A stretch of DNA of 19,095 bases from Methanoperedens sp049303315 (GTDB lineage: Archaea; Halobacteriota; Methanosarcinia; Methanosarcinales; Methanoperedenaceae). Both the position numbers and the translations under genes were made by a program. The stretch covers positions 1 through 19,095 of the forward strand of contig JBAQMZ010000027.1 in NCBI GenBank assembly GCA_049303315.1, read 5' to 3'. How positions within the stretch are numbered: position 1 is the first letter of the stretch; every line of letters starts with the position of its first letter. Positions 7,517-15,114 of this stretch are shown here, piece by piece. Below the pieces are notes generated by a model. That model had not been told where the DNA came from. It saw only the letters and a program-made list of their open reading frames with translations, and ran no database searches.

Positions 7517-8008
7517 TCAATCTAAGTATTGTGCAAATACTTCTTTATACAGTCGTTTAACATTCTCTCCTGACTTCGCCATGGGAGGAAAGCCGCTATA
7601 TTCCTTTGCCTTCTCAATGTCTTTGAGAATCTCTAATTTATACTGGCTTTTTGAATAAAACCACCCCTGCTCTTCATAATATTGGGACAGGTATTCCTGT
7701 TCGGTTTGACCGGGTGTGGGTATAAAAACACCATGTTTTTTATCAAGTTCCGCAATGTCCATCATTGTTGTATAACCAGACCTGCTTATTATGAATTTTG
7801 CACGATTCATGAGTACAATCTTTTCTTCCTCGGTTACATATGATTTAACAGTGGTCCACCTGTCGGGCTTTTTTTCGAAATTGTCATGCGGCCGCCCGAG
7901 AATTACCATCTTTTCGCCAGGAAGCTCCTGTACTTGCTTGAGAATTATCTCTTCCAGTTTGCTTCGCTGCGGTTCCGGACTAACTCCGCATACGGCATCT
8001 GTATGTGA
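7517..8008 (-). pseudogene. 5'-truncated GT28/MurG-like glycosyltransferase remnant
   Basis: The first in-frame ATG is at 7909. The recognisable protein nevertheless continues upstream through TDAVCGVSPEPQRSKLEE, with no ATG, GTG or TTG before an in-frame TGA at 8009-8011. What remains is the C-terminal half of a GT-B glycosyltransferase: a strand ending MVILGRP, the FIISRSGYTTMMDIAELDK segment, then FIPTPGQTEQEYL, which together correspond to the nucleotide-sugar binding lobe in MurG-like (GT28) enzymes. The N-terminal acceptor lobe is absent. The break lies at the edge of the divergent glycan operon, suggesting a recombination event removed the 5' half. An Alg13-like split enzyme is an alternative, but the lack of a start argues against it. 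Confidence 0.7.
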
Positions 8009-8114
8009 TCAAGCCTTGTTGAAACCCAAAGTTGGTCAGAGTATTGTACGAGATCCGTTATCGATATGGAGGCAAGTAAGAGCTTCAATATCAAATAGAT
8101 AGGTCGATAGATAA

Positions 8115-8122
8115 CAATATAT
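8115..8122 (+). promoter_or_regulatory. TATA-like box for the glycan operon
   Basis: CAATATAT lies about 25 nt ahead of the first codons of the flavoprotein gene. A transcript start 25 nt downstream would fall near 8144. That would fit leaderless translation from the GTG at 8146 better than from the TTG at 8140. A GGAG (8123-8126) is also present but would then lie upstream of the mRNA. Confidence 0.35.
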
Positions 8123-8139
8123 GGAGTAATAGCGAATTA

Positions 8140-9453
8140 TTGGACGTGAAAACAGCAATCCTGGGTGGTGGTCTTACCGGTATCACTCTCGCCCGCTTAC
8201 TCCATGAAAAGGGTGAAGAGGTGACAGTCCTTGAGCAAGAACCTGATTATGGAGGATTATGTCGCTCCATGAGCGATTTCGGATTCACTTTTGATATTGG
8301 AGGCTCACACATCATTTTCAGCCGGGATGCAGAAGTCCTCAAATTCATGCTTGATGTGCTCAGTGACAACAGCCAGAAGAACAAACGCAATACAAAAATT
8401 TTCTATAAAGGACGATATATCAAATATCCTTTTGAAAACGGGCTATATCAGCTTCCAAAGGAAGATCTCTTCTTCTGTATCAATGAATTCATCAAGACCC
8501 TCATTGCTGTTGAAAAGGATGAACTGCAACCCCCCAAGAATTTTCGTGAATGGATCATTTATACCTTCGGGAAAGGCATCGCTGATTTATACCTAATTCC
8601 TTATAACGAAAAGATCTGGAAATTTCCAACAGAGCGGATGTCATTGCACTGGGTGGAAGGGCGCATTCCCCGCCCCCCAGTGGAGGATGTGATGAAATCA
8701 GCTATAGGTATTGAGACAGAGGGGTACACCCATCAGGCAGTTTTCAGTTATCCCAATAAAGGCGGAATAGAGGCATTAATCAGGGCAATTGCCCTGCCCA
8801 TCAAGGAAAAAATACACACAGGGTTCCCCGTATCTTCTATCAGAGAGAAAAACGGAATGTTTACTATCAGTGGGAGCACCTACAAAGTCACTGCTGACCG
8901 CTGTATATCAACCATACCACTACAGGAGCTTCTGAGATGCCTTGATGATGTCCCCGAACGTGTCCGGATATCCTGTGATGAATTAAAGTATAACTCACTC
9001 GCTTGCGTTTTTATTGGCATAAAGGGAAAAGTTCCGGATATTTCATGGCTGTATGTCCATGAAAAAGAGTCAGGCTTATTTAACAGGGTCTCATTCCCCT
9101 CCAATTACAGTCCTGAGGTGGCGCCTCCCGGACACTCGTCAATCCTCGTCGAGATAACTTATCACGAAGGAGATCAGGTATCAGCCATGCAAGACCGGGA
9201 AATTATCAACCATGCGATAGAATCCCTAAAGAATATGAAAATTATCAAGCCTGATGAGGTAATGTATACTGCCATGGAGCGACAAAAATATGCATATGTT
9301 ATTTATGATATTGATTATTTAAGGAATATCGCTATAGTGAAAGACTTCTGTGCGAAGAGAGGCATAGCACTTGTCGGACGTTTTGCAGAGTTTGAATATC
9401 TCAATATGGACGGCTGTATCCGAAGTGCACTTAATTTTACGAGGAATAGATAA
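8140..9453 (+). CDS. FAD-dependent oxidoreductase, UDP-galactopyranose mutase-like
   Basis: A 437-residue flavoprotein. The N-terminal Rossmann motif is AILGGGLTGI (6-15), ending at the acidic VLEQE strand, followed by GGLCRS. The C-terminal FAD-contacting motif is GRFAEFEYLNMDGCIRSAL. The central YNEKIWKFPTERMSLHWVEGRIP block matches the 'NeklWg.p..eLs..Wv..Ri' pattern of UDP-galactopyranose mutase-like and protoporphyrinogen-oxidase-like proteins. Glycan-cluster members of this family isomerise or oxidise sugars; the exact reaction here is unknown. The start is TTG (8140) or, in frame, GTG (8146, MKTAILGG). The second fits the promoter position better. Its stop overlaps the ATG of the GT4 gene by one base (TAATG). 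Confidence 0.8.
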   Translation: MDVKTAILGGGLTGITLARLLHEKGEEVTVLEQEPDYGGLCRSMSDFGFTFDIGGSHIIFSRDAEVLKFMLDVLSDNSQKNKRNTKIFYKGRYIKYPFENGLYQLPKEDLFFCINEFIKTLIAVEKDELQPPKNFREWIIYTFGKGIADLYLIPYNEKIWKFPTERMSLHWVEGRIPRPPVEDVMKSAIGIETEGYTHQAVFSYPNKGGIEALIRAIALPIKEKIHTGFPVSSIREKNGMFTISGSTYKVTADRCISTIPLQELLRCLDDVPERVRISCDELKYNSLACVFIGIKGKVPDISWLYVHEKESGLFNRVSFPSNYSPEVAPPGHSSILVEITYHEGDQVSAMQDREIINHAIESLKNMKIIKPDEVMYTAMERQKYAYVIYDIDYLRNIAIVKDFCAKRGIALVGRFAEFEYLNMDGCIRSALNFTRNR

Positions 9454-10430
9454 TGCGAGTGAACATTTTTGCTGAGGATATTCTCTCTCTTAAATATATC
9501 GGATGTTCAACAGTAGCAAAGACACTCTACAGGCAGTTGTCCCAGATGTCGAATCTAAATGTATCGTGGAATTCGAATAGTTACGACTTTGATGTTGTTC
9601 ATTACCACACTTTTGGACCATTATCGCTCCTAAACAGGAAATATTCCCATGGTGTCAAAATATTAACTGCGCATTCCACACCTCGCGTCAATGAAGGCAA
9701 TCTGGCGTTTTGCAAATCCATCAATAATTATTATCCCGATATCTATCGAAAGTTTGATCATATCATCAACATTTCAGCACCATGCCAGCGCGAAATCGAA
9801 CAAATGCTGCCGGATTTTCCTACCACATTGATACCCAATGGAATTGATCTGGATTATTTCAAAAGAGATGAAGAAAAAAGAAAGAGTTTCAGGGAAAAAT
9901 TAAATATTGAGGATGATGAAAAAGTGGTACTCACCGTGGCGCAGCAGACGCCGCGCAAGGGTATATACGATTTTATTGAGCTCTCAAGAATGTATCCTGG
10001 GATACGGTGGGTCTGGGTAGGCGGGGTTCCCTATGGGGCATTATCAAAAGATTATCTCCAGATAAAACAGATGAAATGTCTCTGTGGAGAGAACACTATT
10101 TTTACGGGATTTATTCCTGATATCATAGAAGCGTACAGCGGGGCAGATGTATTTTTCATGCCTTCTTATGCAGAAACTTTTGGATTGGTAATCCTGGAGG
10201 CACTAGCCTGCAGTCTGCCGGTAGTTGCCCGTGGGATACCGGAATTCAGAGAGATTTTTGGAGGCGTGGTGCAATTCTTTAATAATATAGAGGAGGCGGC
10301 AGCGCGAATCACAGATGATGAATCATTAAGGAGCTATTCTGCCAGGTCACGTGCCTTCACCGAGCAGTATGATATCAAAAATATTGCAAATATGCATTGC
10401 AGTCTTTATAGGAAGCTGGTCGAATCATGA
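9453..10430 (+). CDS. Glycosyltransferase family 4
   Basis: A 325-residue GT-B retaining glycosyltransferase. The N-terminal acceptor lobe (~1-145) contains the DVVHYHTFGP and IPNGIDLDYF landmarks. The C-terminal donor lobe has VVLTVAQQTPRKGIYDFIE and the E-x7-E element ETFGLVILE (Glu241 and Glu249), which contacts the nucleotide sugar in GT4 enzymes. At 325 residues it is a little shorter than typical GT4 enzymes (~370), mostly in the N-terminal lobe. It overlaps the flavoprotein gene by one base upstream and the GT2 gene by 4 bp (ATGA) downstream, so the three are made as a unit. Donor and acceptor are not predictable. Confidence 0.88.
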   Translation: MRVNIFAEDILSLKYIGCSTVAKTLYRQLSQMSNLNVSWNSNSYDFDVVHYHTFGPLSLLNRKYSHGVKILTAHSTPRVNEGNLAFCKSINNYYPDIYRKFDHIINISAPCQREIEQMLPDFPTTLIPNGIDLDYFKRDEEKRKSFREKLNIEDDEKVVLTVAQQTPRKGIYDFIELSRMYPGIRWVWVGGVPYGALSKDYLQIKQMKCLCGENTIFTGFIPDIIEAYSGADVFFMPSYAETFGLVILEALACSLPVVARGIPEFREIFGGVVQFFNNIEEAAARITDDESLRSYSARSRAFTEQYDIKNIANMHCSLYRKLVES

Positions 10431-11125
10431 TATCCGTAATTATCCCCACCTACAATGAAGAAGCAAGCATTACAACCTGTCTTGAGTCTCTCTGCCATCA
10501 GACACTTGACAGGGACGAATACGAGCTCATCGTAGTTGATGGAAATTCGAAGGACAGAACATGTGAACTGGCACGGGCATATGCGGATGAAGTTATGACC
10601 CAGACAAGCAAAAAGGTGGGAGGAGCCAGGAATGACGGTGTATTGCGTGCAGAGGGAGATATCATTGCTACCACCGATGCAGATTGTATTATTCCTCCCG
10701 AATGGCTTGAGATAATAAAGAATGATTTCGAGTCGCAAGATATTGTTCAACTTTATGGGACGGTTTATCCGATTGAAGAGGGGATAAAACACAAGCTCTC
10801 CCTTATGGGTGCAAATACTTTCTCCCGGATCGGGTATTATACCCGCGCCCTGTATTATACGCTGGGATGCAACACTGCATTTGATAAAAAAGCCTTCATC
10901 AGGGCTGGCATGTACCGGTGCATCGATGCAGGCGATGACCTTGAGATTGCACAGAGGATGCGAAAAATAGGGCGTGTGATGCTGGATGATCGTATGAAGG
11001 TCGGATTCTCAATGCGCAGGTTCCAGCAATTCGGGACGATAAAATCGGTTTATGAATGGCTATACATAGTTACCAATGGGGGTAAAGCTTCAAAATACTC
11101 ATACTCGAAACGAAATTACAGATAA
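10427..11125 (+). CDS. Glycosyltransferase family 2
   Basis: A 232-residue GT-A enzyme beginning with the standard SVIIPTYNEEASITTCLESL. It carries the metal-binding DxD at Asp84-Ala-Asp86 (ATTDADC) and a later AGDDLEIAQRMRKIG motif that supplies the catalytic-base region. No membrane helices are evident, so it probably works on the inner membrane face on a lipid-linked or lipid acceptor. It ends 46 nt from the convergent stop of the PHP gene, and the gap (11126-11171) is AT-rich, consistent with bidirectional termination. It is likely the last gene of the glycan operon. Confidence 0.88.
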   Translation: MISVIIPTYNEEASITTCLESLCHQTLDRDEYELIVVDGNSKDRTCELARAYADEVMTQTSKKVGGARNDGVLRAEGDIIATTDADCIIPPEWLEIIKNDFESQDIVQLYGTVYPIEEGIKHKLSLMGANTFSRIGYYTRALYYTLGCNTAFDKKAFIRAGMYRCIDAGDDLEIAQRMRKIGRVMLDDRMKVGFSMRRFQQFGTIKSVYEWLYIVTNGGKASKYSYSKRNYR

Positions 11126-11171
11126 AATATTTTCCATCTCTTGATTTTCCTGTGGTAAAATAAATAATAAT

Positions 11172-12038
11172 TCAGCGATCATGCTGTTCTTTCCATACCC
11201 TGCGTCCTTTTTTTTTCAACATCCTATCGCCAATGAGGGTACAAACAACCGGCATTGGTGAAAATGCATACAAAATAGAACCCAGCAAATATAATATTTT
11301 GCGTGAATTTCTTACCCTGGATATTCTTGCAGACATGGGGCATTCTACGCCATTAAAATTCAGGATGGTCTTTGACGATTCATATGCTACCCGGGTACTA
11401 TAATTAACGAACTCCCGCAGAGATGCTACTTTTCCGCCATAAATTGTTTGCTTATTCTTTATCCCAGCCCGCAGGTCTTCCTGGGAACTTCCATCAAATA
11501 AAGTATAACCGTTTCCTATCATGCAACTTGCATGCGCATCACTTCCGCCAAGCTTTGCATGCCCGTTACAACTTTCAAGTGCAATGGCATTTGAATATCC
11601 ATCCCTGTGTAATGCATTGAATACCTCAATCCCGTCAAACCTTAATGTGTTCATTTTTTTCCCGACACAGGAGCAATGTGCACTAAAAGGGTGCGGGGCA
11701 ATGGCTATGCCGTCCTGCCCGTGTATTTGTTCTATCGTTTCTTCGGCACTTAAACCCGGTTGTACTTGCTCATTGAGGAATAATCCTAATATTTCTCCGC
11801 CTTTTGAAGAAATCTCTTCACCCATCACCACCAGTTCCTTATTGTACTCCCGGGCTTTAACTGCGCCTTTAATCGTGTTGTGATCAGTTATACAGAGAAC
11901 ATCGAGCCCAAGTTTTTCGGCGACTTTAATTGATGTCCTGGGAGTGGTTACACTATCCGGATATGATAAAAAAGAATATTTGGAGAACCCTGAATACATG
12001 GTGTGTGTATGAATATCGCCGACTCCTATTTCTTGCAT
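11172..12038 (-). CDS. PHP-domain phosphoesterase with hydrophobic C-terminal tail
   Basis: A 288-residue PHP-superfamily hydrolase. The metal-site motifs are in order: His10/His12 (DIHTHT), Asp52/His53 (ITDHNT), Glu74 (GEEIS), His116 (APHPFS) and Asp167/His169 (GGSDAHA). PHP proteins cleave phosphoesters such as histidinol phosphate or 3',5'-bisphosphonucleotides. After the domain, residues ~245-270 (from RKILYLLGSILYAF) are hydrophobic, and the last residues are strongly basic (KKKGRRVWKEQ). This suggests membrane association. It converges on the glycan operon, so a role with a phosphorylated or lipid-linked sugar is possible but unproven. AGGGGG (minus strand, 12045-12050) is a good Shine-Dalgarno site. 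Confidence 0.8.
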   Translation of the reverse strand: MQEIGVGDIHTHTMYSGFSKYSFLSYPDSVTTPRTSIKVAEKLGLDVLCITDHNTIKGAVKAREYNKELVVMGEEISSKGGEILGLFLNEQVQPGLSAEETIEQIHGQDGIAIAPHPFSAHCSCVGKKMNTLRFDGIEVFNALHRDGYSNAIALESCNGHAKLGGSDAHASCMIGNGYTLFDGSSQEDLRAGIKNKQTIYGGKVASLREFVNYSTRVAYESSKTILNFNGVECPMSARISRVRNSRKILYLLGSILYAFSPMPVVCTLIGDRMLKKKGRRVWKEQHDR

Positions 12039-12070
12039 ATTTTGCCCCCTGCTTTATTATTAGTCCTTGT

Positions 12071-12080
12071 TGTATAAAGT
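12071..12080 (-). promoter_or_regulatory. TATA-like box for the PHP gene
   Basis: The minus strand reads ACTTTATACA, centred about 38 nt upstream of the ATG, predicting a start near 12050. The Shine-Dalgarno would then be at the very 5' end of the mRNA, so a further-upstream start is also possible, for instance from the TATA-like motif in the repeat at 12165-12225. Confidence 0.35.
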
Positions 12081-12164
12081 TCTTAGTGAACCATAATGAG
12101 TTCAGCACATGTTTTTCCCTGCACAAATCCGAGAATCCGCCTGGTTCCCATTAGATACGTCATA

Positions 12165-12225
12165 GATGAAAGACCTTATAACAATTCCCTGAAATTGCCC
12201 TGAAAGCAGTTTTAAAAAAATGAAA
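12165..12225. repeat. 61-bp dispersed repeat, copy 2
   Basis: This is the gap-free partner of 6835-6895 (55/61 identical). On the minus strand it begins 21 nt after the methyltransferase stop. It reads a T-run (TTTCATTTTTTTAAAAC), then a tandem pair TTTCAGGG-CAA-TTTCAGGG and the TATA-like GTTATAAGGTC. The tandem octamer is perfect in this copy, while copy 1 has one substitution in it. Confidence 0.75.
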
Positions 12226-12246
12226 TTGTGCCTGTACTCTCCTATT

Positions 12247-13224
12247 TTACCCCAAAAAAGCTGTGATAAGCTGGTTACTCTTTTGTGCAAGGTCAATTAT
12301 TTCGATTTTGCGAAACCCGGCATCTGTGAGCCATTCCCTGTATTGCGCTTCAGTGTACGTGCTTCCTTCGTCAGTGTTTGCCAGCATATTCACGGCAAAC
12401 ATTTCTGCCATGGGGCTTCGTCCCCGCACCATGTCCTCGATGGCAATCATCCCGCCGCTTCCCAGAATATTACCGGCACGCTTTATGAGCTTCCTGTTCT
12501 CTTTTTCTGAATAGATATGGCAGATATTGCCCATAAAAATAATATCAAATGACTCGCCTGCGAATTCATTCACGAACTCGTTTGTGAAATCTCCCTTCCT
12601 GAGAGTCAGGTTCCTGACATCTCCCAGTCCGAACCGGGTTTTGACGTAATCAATTGTATCCGGCAAATCATAAAGAACCGCGTTCAAGCCTCTATTCACA
12701 AAGGCTTTTGCGTACTTGCCAGGCCCGCCCCCGAGGTCAAGCACGTTTTTCGCATTTTTTTTCCTTTTAAGGCAGTGCTCTACGGCTTCCTCTACAACTT
12801 CATCCGGCCTGGATGCCATGGCGTTCATGAAAGCTGCAACATCACGCTCTGACCTGTCGGGCTTTGCTCCTTTGATTATCCCGGGAAGCTTGAGCCATGC
12901 TTCCATTATATCGAGAAAATGGGGAAGAGACCCTCCAACATAATCCTCACCGCGCTCAAGGAAAAGAGACCGTGCTTTCTCAGTTATGATATACCTGTCC
13001 AGCCTCTTATTAACATATCCCGAAGCGCAAAGCGCCTCAAGTACAATGAAGAGAGCCCTCTCGTCGGCATTGAGCATACGCTTCAGGGTTGCTATGTCCT
13101 TTTCCTCGGAGAGAGCTTCAAATATCCCTGCCCTCTGGGCAGAACCAAGCAATACCAGTTTGCTTGCATAGTCTCTTGCAGTTTCAAAATCAAATTCTTC
13201 ATTCGATGCCCACATTTTTGCCAT
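12247..13224 (-). CDS. SAM-dependent O-methyltransferase, acetylserotonin-OMT-like
   Basis: A 325-residue protein. An N-terminal winged-helix dimerisation domain (~15-100, with LLGSAQRAGIFEALSE) is followed by a Rossmann SAM-binding domain. The glycine motif is VLDLGGGPGKY (161-171), the post-motif acidic residue is in LYDLPD, and GDFTN is the third motif. His236 in GNICHIYSEKE sits where plant OMTs and hydroxyindole OMT carry the catalytic base. The family methylates hydroxyl groups on diverse small aromatic or isoprenoid-linked molecules; the substrate here is unknown. A GGAGG Shine-Dalgarno (minus strand, 13229-13233) precedes the ATG by a few nt. It is downstream of hmgA but has its own promoter with a nearby palindrome. 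Confidence 0.82.
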   Translation of the reverse strand: MAKMWASNEEFDFETARDYASKLVLLGSAQRAGIFEALSEEKDIATLKRMLNADERALFIVLEALCASGYVNKRLDRYIITEKARSLFLERGEDYVGGSLPHFLDIMEAWLKLPGIIKGAKPDRSERDVAAFMNAMASRPDEVVEEAVEHCLKRKKNAKNVLDLGGGPGKYAKAFVNRGLNAVLYDLPDTIDYVKTRFGLGDVRNLTLRKGDFTNEFVNEFAGESFDIIFMGNICHIYSEKENRKLIKRAGNILGSGGMIAIEDMVRGRSPMAEMFAVNMLANTDEGSTYTEAQYREWLTDAGFRKIEIIDLAQKSNQLITAFLG

Positions 13225-13243
13225 ATAGCCTCCTGCCGCTTTT

Positions 13244-13258
13244 TGCGAATTTTTCGCA
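13244..13258. promoter_or_regulatory. Palindrome TGCGAA-ttt-TTCGCA upstream of the methyltransferase
   Basis: Perfect 6-bp inverted arms around 3 nt. It lies between the TATA-like box (13261-13274) and the Shine-Dalgarno, about where transcription would start. This is a classic repressor-operator position in archaea. It could instead be a short 5' hairpin in the mRNA. Confidence 0.5.
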
Positions 13259-13260
13259 GA

Positions 13261-13274
13261 AATTATTAAATATC
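13261..13274 (-). promoter_or_regulatory. TATA-like box for the methyltransferase
   Basis: The minus strand reads GATATTTAATAATT, about 44 nt upstream of the ATG, predicting a start near 13242 and a leader that includes the GGAGG site. The rest of the gap to hmgA (13275-13405) shows no other structure that I recognise. Confidence 0.5.
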
Positions 13275-13405
13275 TAATTAAACTATCGTATTACCTTAAT
13301 TAATATTATGATGATATTTGGTCTTGCGATGGCATGTATGCGTATTCACCGCTGAAGCACAGATACCGCCGGGCAATTATTGATCTCATCCCATGACTTG
13401 ATTTT

Positions 13406-14614
13406 TTATCTCCCCAGTTCAGCATGTGCTTTTGCCAGATGCCGCGCAGCAAGAGCGGCGATGAGTGAAATCTCACCTGCAAGTACCGAAGCGGCTGCTA
13501 TCTCGGCAAATTTCTTAGCGTTCGCGCCCGGCGGCTTTCCAGCTCCCGCTACCCCAAGCATATTCAGGCACTCCTGCTGCGTACCAATGCGCGTCCCCCC
13601 GCCCACCGTTCCGACAGGGAGTGAGGGAAGTGTTACCGAGCAGTAAAGACCGGATTCCGTGATTTCCATCGTGGTCATGGCATTACTTGCCTCTACGACA
13701 TGCGCCGCATCCTGCCCGCAGGCGATGAAGAGCGCTGCCGCGATGTTTGCCGCATGCGCATTAAAGCCGAGCGACCCTGCGCGGGCAGAGCCGATCAGGT
13801 TTTTCCTGTAATTTACCTCTGCCATTCTTTCAGGAGTGGTTTTAAGTTTCCCGGTTATGACCTCTTTTCCAAGCACAACATCAGCAGAAACGGTTTTTCC
13901 CCTGCCCTCAATAACATTTATGGCGGCCGGTTTTTTGTCGGTGCACATATTGCCCGATAATGCTATAAGTTCCACATCGTTTGCCTCAAGAACAAGGTCA
14001 ACAGCGGCATCGGTCGCAATCGTGACCATATTCATTCCCATGGCATCTTTTGTATCATAGGAAAATCGCAGGAACACGTTCCTGCCAGCGACAAATGCTT
14101 TCACCGAAAGAAGCTCGCCGAACTTCGTTGTTTCTTCTGCTCTATCTTTCAAGCGTTTGAAATTCGCATTTACCCAGTCCACGAGTTTTTTTGCGGCGGT
14201 TATGTCCTGTGCCCTGAAAACAGGCGCTCTTGTCATCTCGTCCTGGAAAATCCTCACATTAGCGCCGCCGCAGGCTGTGATGGCTGAACATCCCCTGTCT
14301 GCGCTTGCCACAAGTGCGCCCTCTGTAGTAGCAAGAGGGATATAATAATCGCCTTTTGCATACTCGCCGTTAACGCGAAGAGGCCCTGCCACGCCAAGAG
14401 GAACCTGTATTGCGCCTATCATGTTCTCGATATTGCGCTTTGTTACGGATTCTGCGTCAAATGAAAAATTGTGAATATGCCTGAATTGCGTTCCGGTTAA
14501 TTCGGAAACCGCAGCCCGCCGAAGCTCGATTGCCTGACCGCTGTCAAGTGTTTTTCCAACCTCGTGAAAACTTGTCCCGCCGTTTTTAAGTTTAAGAAGG
14601 AGTTCCCTGTCCAT
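13406..14614 (-). CDS. hmgA: Hydroxymethylglutaryl-CoA reductase, class I
   Basis: A 402-residue HMG-CoA reductase (NADPH), the mevalonate-forming step that feeds archaeal isoprenoid lipid synthesis. Class I signatures are all visible: ENMIGAIQVPLGVAGPL (63-79), TTEGALVASADRG (96-108, catalytic Glu98), DAMGMNM (190-196), the catalytic-lysine segment GNMCTDKKPAAIN (221-233), GQDAAHVVE (300-308, catalytic Asp301), GTVGGGTRIGTQ (335-346) and C-terminal LAKAH (catalytic His397). The length is normal for archaeal enzymes, which lack the eukaryotic membrane domain. The gene lies 39 nt downstream of the DsrE-like gene on the same strand, so the two may share an mRNA. No Shine-Dalgarno is evident. 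Confidence 0.97.
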   Translation of the reverse strand: MDRELLLKLKNGGTSFHEVGKTLDSGQAIELRRAAVSELTGTQFRHIHNFSFDAESVTKRNIENMIGAIQVPLGVAGPLRVNGEYAKGDYYIPLATTEGALVASADRGCSAITACGGANVRIFQDEMTRAPVFRAQDITAAKKLVDWVNANFKRLKDRAEETTKFGELLSVKAFVAGRNVFLRFSYDTKDAMGMNMVTIATDAAVDLVLEANDVELIALSGNMCTDKKPAAINVIEGRGKTVSADVVLGKEVITGKLKTTPERMAEVNYRKNLIGSARAGSLGFNAHAANIAAALFIACGQDAAHVVEASNAMTTMEITESGLYCSVTLPSLPVGTVGGGTRIGTQQECLNMLGVAGAGKPPGANAKKFAEIAAASVLAGEISLIAALAARHLAKAHAELGR

Positions 14615-14653
14615 AGGGAGCGGTAAATGAACCTGTTGATTAAAAAGGCTTGC

Positions 14654-15025
14654 TCAAAGTGTTATTACAAGCTGCCCTTCTTCGCAGTACTCAAGCATCA
14701 GGTCAGCCACTTCAAAGGAATGTATAATTTCCACACCTTCTATAAGTTCCCCGGGCTCAAAACCTATCATGGAGGACGCCAGTTCGCAGCATTTGAATTT
14801 AACTCCCAAATCAATGCACTCCCGGACGCGTTCATCATACGGCGGCGTGCCGCGCTTCCCTTTTTTCGCAAGAATGACACCCATAGGACCCCAGAGAACC
14901 ACGACCACGTCAAGACCTTTCTTGCGGTAGTATTTTGCAAAGCGCAGTATTTCCATCGGGCTTGTGCTTTCATATACCATGTTCTTAAGGAACAGCAGTA
15001 CTTTTGTGACTTTTTGCGGCGTCAT
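14654..15025 (-). CDS. DsrE-family protein
   Basis: A 123-residue single-domain protein of the DsrE/DsrF-like fold. Hydrophobic strands KVLLFLKN and LDVVVVLWGPMGV flank helices, and a Cys-rich turn KFKCCELA (Cys79, Cys80) sits near the position of the sulfur-carrying cysteine in DsrE/TusD proteins. Small DsrE proteins bind or relay sulfane sulfur, but many stand-alone archaeal members have no assigned role. A frame starting at TTG (15028) is open, but the adjacent ATG at 15025 is the better start. A TATA-like box lies at 15061-15074. The position just upstream of hmgA suggests co-transcription but no obvious pathway link. Confidence 0.75.
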   Translation of the reverse strand: MTPQKVTKVLLFLKNMVYESTSPMEILRFAKYYRKKGLDVVVVLWGPMGVILAKKGKRGTPPYDERVRECIDLGVKFKCCELASSMIGFEPGELIEGVEIIHSFEVADLMLEYCEEGQLVITL

Positions 15026-15060
15026 CAATGTTATATTTTGAATCTTACCTGATTAACTTA

Positions 15061-15074
15061 TCTGATATATTTAT
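15061..15074 (-). promoter_or_regulatory. TATA-like box for the DsrE-like gene (and hmgA)
   Basis: The minus strand reads ATAAATATATCAGA, centred about 42 nt before the ATG at 15025, predicting a leader of roughly 17 nt. The flanking gap (15029-15114) is AT-rich and also receives the end of no other transcript, since the flippase-like gene upstream reads the same way. Confidence 0.5.
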
Positions 15075-15114
15075 GATTATTCTCATATTTAAAAAAGACT
15101 TTCAATTCAAATCT

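Noticed and set aside
8012..8137. Open frame upstream of the GT28 remnant, in another reading frame
   Set aside because: It could be the frameshifted 5' part of the same gene, but I see no motif that ties it to the N-terminal lobe, so I did not claim a frameshift.
10406..10792. Minus-strand 128-codon frame opposite the GT2 gene
   Set aside because: The opposite strand encodes a complete GT2 with all motifs, while this frame has none.
12919..13269. Plus-strand frame opposite the methyltransferase
   Set aside because: Antisense to the N-terminal domain of a supported gene; composition is that of a shadow.
14654..15028. TTG at 15028 as start of the DsrE-like gene
   Set aside because: The next codon is an ATG at 15025, a far commoner start, and the extra residue adds nothing.
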